DNA of 31,276 bases, taken from NCBI GenBank assembly GCA_009801015.1, contig VHZZ01000032.1:37211-68486 (forward strand), in the 5' to 3' direction. Position 1 is the first letter of the stretch, and every line of letters starts with the position of its first letter. Source of the stretch: Silene noctiflora. Its lineage: Eukaryota; Streptophyta; Magnoliopsida; Caryophyllales; Caryophyllaceae. The notes below the pieces were generated by a model, which was not told where the DNA came from, did not search any database, and saw nothing but the letters and a program-made list of their open reading frames with translations. The translations under genes and the position numbers were made by a program. Positions 31,129-31,276 of the stretch are shown piece by piece.

Positions 31129-31276
31129 TGTAACACCCCACGTAATTGAAGTGGTCCAGTGATAAGCTTAGATGACTAGTGGTACTACTCATATCAACAA
31201 AGTGCACTTTCTTTTCTGGTTATCTATGCGAAAGAACTCCATAGTTAAGCGTGCTTGGCTGGGAGTAGTCTTAGGA
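31129..31276 (+). mobile_element. Cassandra-type TRIM LTR with 5S rRNA-like core (runs off the window)
   Basis: It begins TGTAACACCCC, a typical Cassandra LTR start. From about 31225 it carries a 5S-rRNA-like stretch with AGTTAAGCGTGCTTGG and GAGTAGT.TTAGGA, the region of the Pol III internal promoter. Cassandra elements are short non-coding LTR retrotransposons whose LTRs hold 5S sequence. Only the first 148 bp are visible. The five bases before it, CAACC (31124-31128), are the predicted target duplication. Whether the element is whole cannot be judged here. Confidence 0.85.

Noticed and set aside
31220-31276. 5S rRNA gene
   Set aside because: The 5S-like stretch is partial, diverged and placed inside a TGTAACA-starting LTR, which is the Cassandra layout and not a 5S gene unit.
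1-31276. A new multi-gene defence or metabolic cluster
   Set aside because: The genes are from unrelated, known plant families with independent orientation and no shared regulatory repeats beyond transposons. Nothing supports a joint system.

Overview
The window looks like nuclear DNA of a flowering plant. Every long gene is split by GT-AG introns, coding islands sit in AT-rich DNA packed with plant transposons (Stowaway-like MITEs, hAT elements, Helitrons, a Ty3/Gypsy remnant, a Cassandra TRIM), and the proteins belong to plant families. Short repeats with the words 'GACGGTCTTA' and 'GAATTTGTG' made me think of Caryophyllales genomes, but that is an impression from memory and was not tested.

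Layout, left to right. 1-2030: intergenic, with a whole Stowaway-like MITE. 2031-4918 (+): LRR receptor-like kinase of the RLK902/RKL1 type, 3 exons. 5882-6517 (+): LEA_2/NHL-type membrane protein, 1 exon. 6592-7590: a local tandem duplication, one arm of which took a Helitron. 7782-13071 (+): rhamnogalacturonan lyase (PL4), 15 exons, with an unusual proline-rich N-terminal extension and no visible ATG for it; an hAT element lies in its largest intron. 13347-15235 (-): twin-CX9C CHCH protein of the CHCHD2/At12Cys type, with a duplicated last exon just downstream and a decayed partial copy upstream (15473-16095). 17740-22156 (-): DYAD/SWI1/AMEIOTIC1-type meiosis gene, with a minisatellite in intron 1. 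22281-25157: duplicated 5' flank, then nested transposons (a long-TIR element, a Helitron inside a Helitron, an hAT element). 25256-29968 (+): mitochondrial-type P-class PPR gene whose single 3.2-kb intron is a transposon graveyard. 31087-31276: the start of a second copy of that PPR gene, cut after about 14 codons by a Cassandra LTR that runs off the window.

The genes form no operon or pathway; they are ordinary neighbours with separate roles: surface receptor, stress or membrane protein, pectin lyase, mitochondrial intermembrane-space protein, meiotic entry factor, organelle RNA factor. I found no evidence of a new multi-gene system. The most interesting points are structural: the duplicated CHCH terminal exon in matching splice phase, the lyase N-terminal extension, a Helitron insertion whose unfilled sister copy is still beside it, a Helitron-in-Helitron insertion, two hAT elements with perfect 8-bp target duplications and GGGTC-rich arms, and a fresh-looking Cassandra insertion in a PPR duplicate.

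All exon borders were set by eye from splice consensus, reading phase and family similarity recalled from memory. No alignment or database search was run.
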